Below the pieces are notes generated by a model. That model made no database searches and had not been told where the DNA came from. It saw nothing but the letters and a program-made list of their open reading frames with translations. Position numbers and translations under genes: made by a program. This document shows positions 6,239 to 7,884 of a stretch of DNA of 7,884 nucleotides, piece by piece. Numbering within the stretch: the first letter of the stretch is position 1; every line of letters starts with the position of its first letter. The DNA is from an uncultured Peptococcaceae bacterium (GTDB lineage Bacteria > Bacillota > Desulfitobacteriia > Desulfitobacteriales > Syntrophobotulaceae): NCBI GenBank assembly GCA_937892995.1, contig CALBJS010000116.1, positions 1 to 7,884 on the forward strand. The letters run 5' to 3'.

Positions 6239-7276
6239 CTAATTTTTTATATTTTTCGGGCAAAATAAACTCATTTCCCCCAGAATGGCTTTTACTAGTT
6301 TTAGACAATTTTCGTAATCGCTTTCAGCAATAAGAGAACTAAAAGAATGAATATTTCTACACGGTACGCTAATAGTAATCGTTGGAATACCCTTAGAGGC
6401 CTGATGAATGTTTCCGGCATCATTGGCTGCAGCAGTTCCCTTCCGAAACTGTAAAGATATATTGTGTTTTCGGGCCGTAGCTACTACTTTAGTTATGAGC
6501 TCCGGCTTATATATTGTGGCTGAATCCATCAGGGAACACGCAGGGCCTTTTCCTACTTCGACTATCCATTCTTCTTGGTTTTTTTCTTTTAAATCCGCTG
6601 CCTCTGTGGCTTCTAAAACTATTGCCAGATCTGCATCAATATAATTGCTAATTACTTTTGATCCCCTAAGGCCTATTTCCTCTTGAACAGTAAAGGCGGC
6701 AATAAGGTCACAATCATATTTACCGTCCAATATTTCCATTGTCATAGCACAACCGACTCTATTATCCAAAGCTTTAGCTTTAAAGAGCTCAGAACCTAGA
6801 CGTTCAAATTGAGATGAGAAAGTAACATAATGTCCCAGCTTTACTATTTGTTCTGTCTCTTCTTTGGAAGTAGAACCAACATCTATATATAATTCTTCAA
6901 TACTTAGAGACTGTTTTCGTTCCTCGGGTTTTAGTAAATGAATAGCTTTGGAACCGATAATACCAGGAATATTGCTACTACCACACGTTACCTTTTTCGA
7001 AAGAAGTATCCTTGAATCGATTCCCCCAATAGGTTGAAACTTTAGATATCCTTCCGAAGTAATATCGGTTATCAATAGTCCAACTTCATCCATATGAGCA
7101 CAAACAAGTACACGAGGCAAATTAGCGGAAGAACCTTTTTTTTCAACGATTAAGTTCCCTATTTTATCTATTCTATACAAATCGACCTTATCTTTAATAT
7201 GCTCTATAATATATTCCCTAATAGCCTTTTCGTTTCCCGAAACACCATTCAGTTCGCATAAATCTTTTAAGAACAT
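6239..7276 (-). CDS. M42-family metallo-aminopeptidase, second of three (divergent)
   Basis: A 345-residue family M42 peptidase. Metal and catalytic residues are present: H61 and D63 in AHMDEVG, bridging D171 in KALDNR, E199/E200 in VQEEIG, and H310 in PCRNIHS. Two sites differ from both neighbours: the fourth ligand position is Glu (E222 in VLEATEAADL) where they have Asp (IIDTT, VIDVT), and the GGTDxG or GPTGTDA substrate loop reads AAANDAG. Glu at the ligand position occurs in other M42 enzymes, so activity is expected, but specificity probably differs. A C-terminal tail (about 334-345, lysine- and asparagine-rich) extends past the usual fold. The gene starts inside the end of the upstream M42 gene (10-nt overlap) with GGAGG 8 nt before its ATG, a classic translational coupling arrangement. 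Cytoplasmic, no signal peptide. Confidence 0.94.
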   Translation of the reverse strand: MFLKDLCELNGVSGNEKAIREYIIEHIKDKVDLYRIDKIGNLIVEKKGSSANLPRVLVCAHMDEVGLLITDITSEGYLKFQPIGGIDSRILLSKKVTCGSSNIPGIIGSKAIHLLKPEERKQSLSIEELYIDVGSTSKEETEQIVKLGHYVTFSSQFERLGSELFKAKALDNRVGCAMTMEILDGKYDCDLIAAFTVQEEIGLRGSKVISNYIDADLAIVLEATEAADLKEKNQEEWIVEVGKGPACSLMDSATIYKPELITKVVATARKHNISLQFRKGTAAANDAGNIHQASKGIPTITISVPCRNIHSFSSLIAESDYENCLKLVKAILGEMSLFCPKNIKN

Positions 7277-7884
7277 GATAATTCCTCCAGATCTTCCGGC
7301 AAAGAAGCAATAAAATAAGCCAAGAGTTTACCACAATTCGTTATATCCTTTAATGATGCTGTCTCTACAGAAGTATGCATATATCTTAAAGGAATAGATA
7401 TGAGGCCCGTAGGGGTTCCGTGACCAGCTAACTGGATTACCCTGGCATCTGTACCAGTTGGGCCAGCAATAGGTTGGATCTGATACGGTATTCTATTCTC
7501 CTCAGCCGTTTTTATCATTTTAGCTAATACTTCGGGGTGAATATTAGGTCCAACAGGAATCGCCGGTCCTTTGTCTAGGTTTATGGAAACCTGATTTTTG
7601 GTATCCATAGTCTGAGCATGGGTTACATCTATTACCACGGCAATAGATGGCTCTATTTTATCCGAACCAGTTATCGCACCTCTTAAGCCCACTTCTTCTT
7701 GGACTGTGGTCACAGCTATCACATTATGTTTATGTTTAATATTACTTAATTCATTTAGACAAATTGCTAATACTGCAATACCAGCCCGATTATCAAGTGC
7801 TTTCCCTGTTATTCTTTCATTAAGCATAACAAAAGGGGCTCTGTCCATACTAACTATATCGCCAGGCTTTACGATATCTCTAAC
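7267..7884 (-). CDS. M42-family metallo-aminopeptidase, first of three (5' end beyond window)
   Basis: The C-terminal 205 residues of an M42 peptidase; the open frame continues to the window edge, so the internal ATG at 7848 is not the real start. The first residues (VRDIVKPGDIVSMDRAP) are the end of the inserted beta domain that normally precedes the second half of the catalytic core. Visible catalytic residues, numbered in this fragment: D31 in GKALDNR, E63/E64 in VQEEVG, D86 in VIDVTHA and H170 in LRYMHT. The loop GPTGTDA is conserved. The first metal ligand (HMDEVG) should lie off the window. VDVTHA-type spacing and RYMHT resemble the YsdC/FrvX branch. About 150 residues are missing, judging by its neighbours. 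It heads, or lies inside, the three-peptidase operon. Confidence 0.93.
   Translation of the reverse strand, partial: VRDIVKPGDIVSMDRAPFVMLNERITGKALDNRAGIAVLAICLNELSNIKHKHNVIAVTTVQEEVGLRGAITGSDKIEPSIAVVIDVTHAQTMDTKNQVSINLDKGPAIPVGPNIHPEVLAKMIKTAEENRIPYQIQPIAGPTGTDARVIQLAGHGTPTGLISIPLRYMHTSVETASLKDITNCGKLLAYFIASLPEDLEELSCS

Noticed and set aside
7267..7848. ATG at 7848 as the true start of the right-hand M42 gene
   Set aside because: The frame remains open with family-like residues (VRDIVKPGDIVS) to the window edge, and the metal-binding HMDEVG half would be missing. The gene is cut by the window, not truncated.

Overview
All recognisable genes lie on the minus strand, so the window reads from right to left. 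It is AT-rich, with strong AGGAGG-type ribosome binding sites and short or overlapping gene junctions. The gene content fits a low-GC Firmicute of the Clostridia: a Bacillus/Clostridia-type pyruvate kinase with an extra C-terminal PEP-utiliser-like domain, tandem M42 aminopeptidases, LarB and a MinD/FlhG-like ATPase. A Peptococcaceae-like anaerobe is my guess, but the genus cannot be settled from this sequence alone.

Right block (7884 to 4381): three tandem M42-family zinc/cobalt aminopeptidase genes. The first is cut by the window edge. They are joined by a 10-nt overlap and then a 9-nt gap. After a 94-nt spacer with an odd G-rich segment and a small hairpin comes larB, which makes the first intermediate of the nickel-pincer nucleotide cofactor. 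The other lar genes are not in the window.

Middle (4380 to 4103): an AT-rich control region of 278 nt. It holds an extended -10 promoter candidate inside a perfect 8-bp inverted repeat, a perfect 15-bp inverted repeat with a 15-nt spacer, and a perfect 16-bp palindrome that repeats the same ATGTTTAT half-site next to the gap ribosome binding site.

Left block (4102 to 465): gap (GAPDH), pyk (pyruvate kinase) and a DeoR-family sugar-phosphate-responsive repressor, tightly spaced and closed by a clear intrinsic terminator at 465-506. My reading is that this is a self-regulated lower-glycolysis operon, with the DeoR protein acting on the repeats in front of gap, much as CggR does for gapA in Bacillus but with a different regulator family. 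That is inference.

Left edge (375 to 1): the first 125 codons of a separate gene joining an N-terminal PilZN/YcgR-N-like domain to a MinD/ParA/FlhG-type P-loop ATPase, which suggests a motility or cell-pole role.

No tRNA, rRNA, CRISPR array, insertion sequence or phage gene was seen. Most of the window is core metabolism. The most interesting parts are the gap leader repeats with the DeoR gene, the PilZN-ATPase fusion and the three-paralogue peptidase operon.
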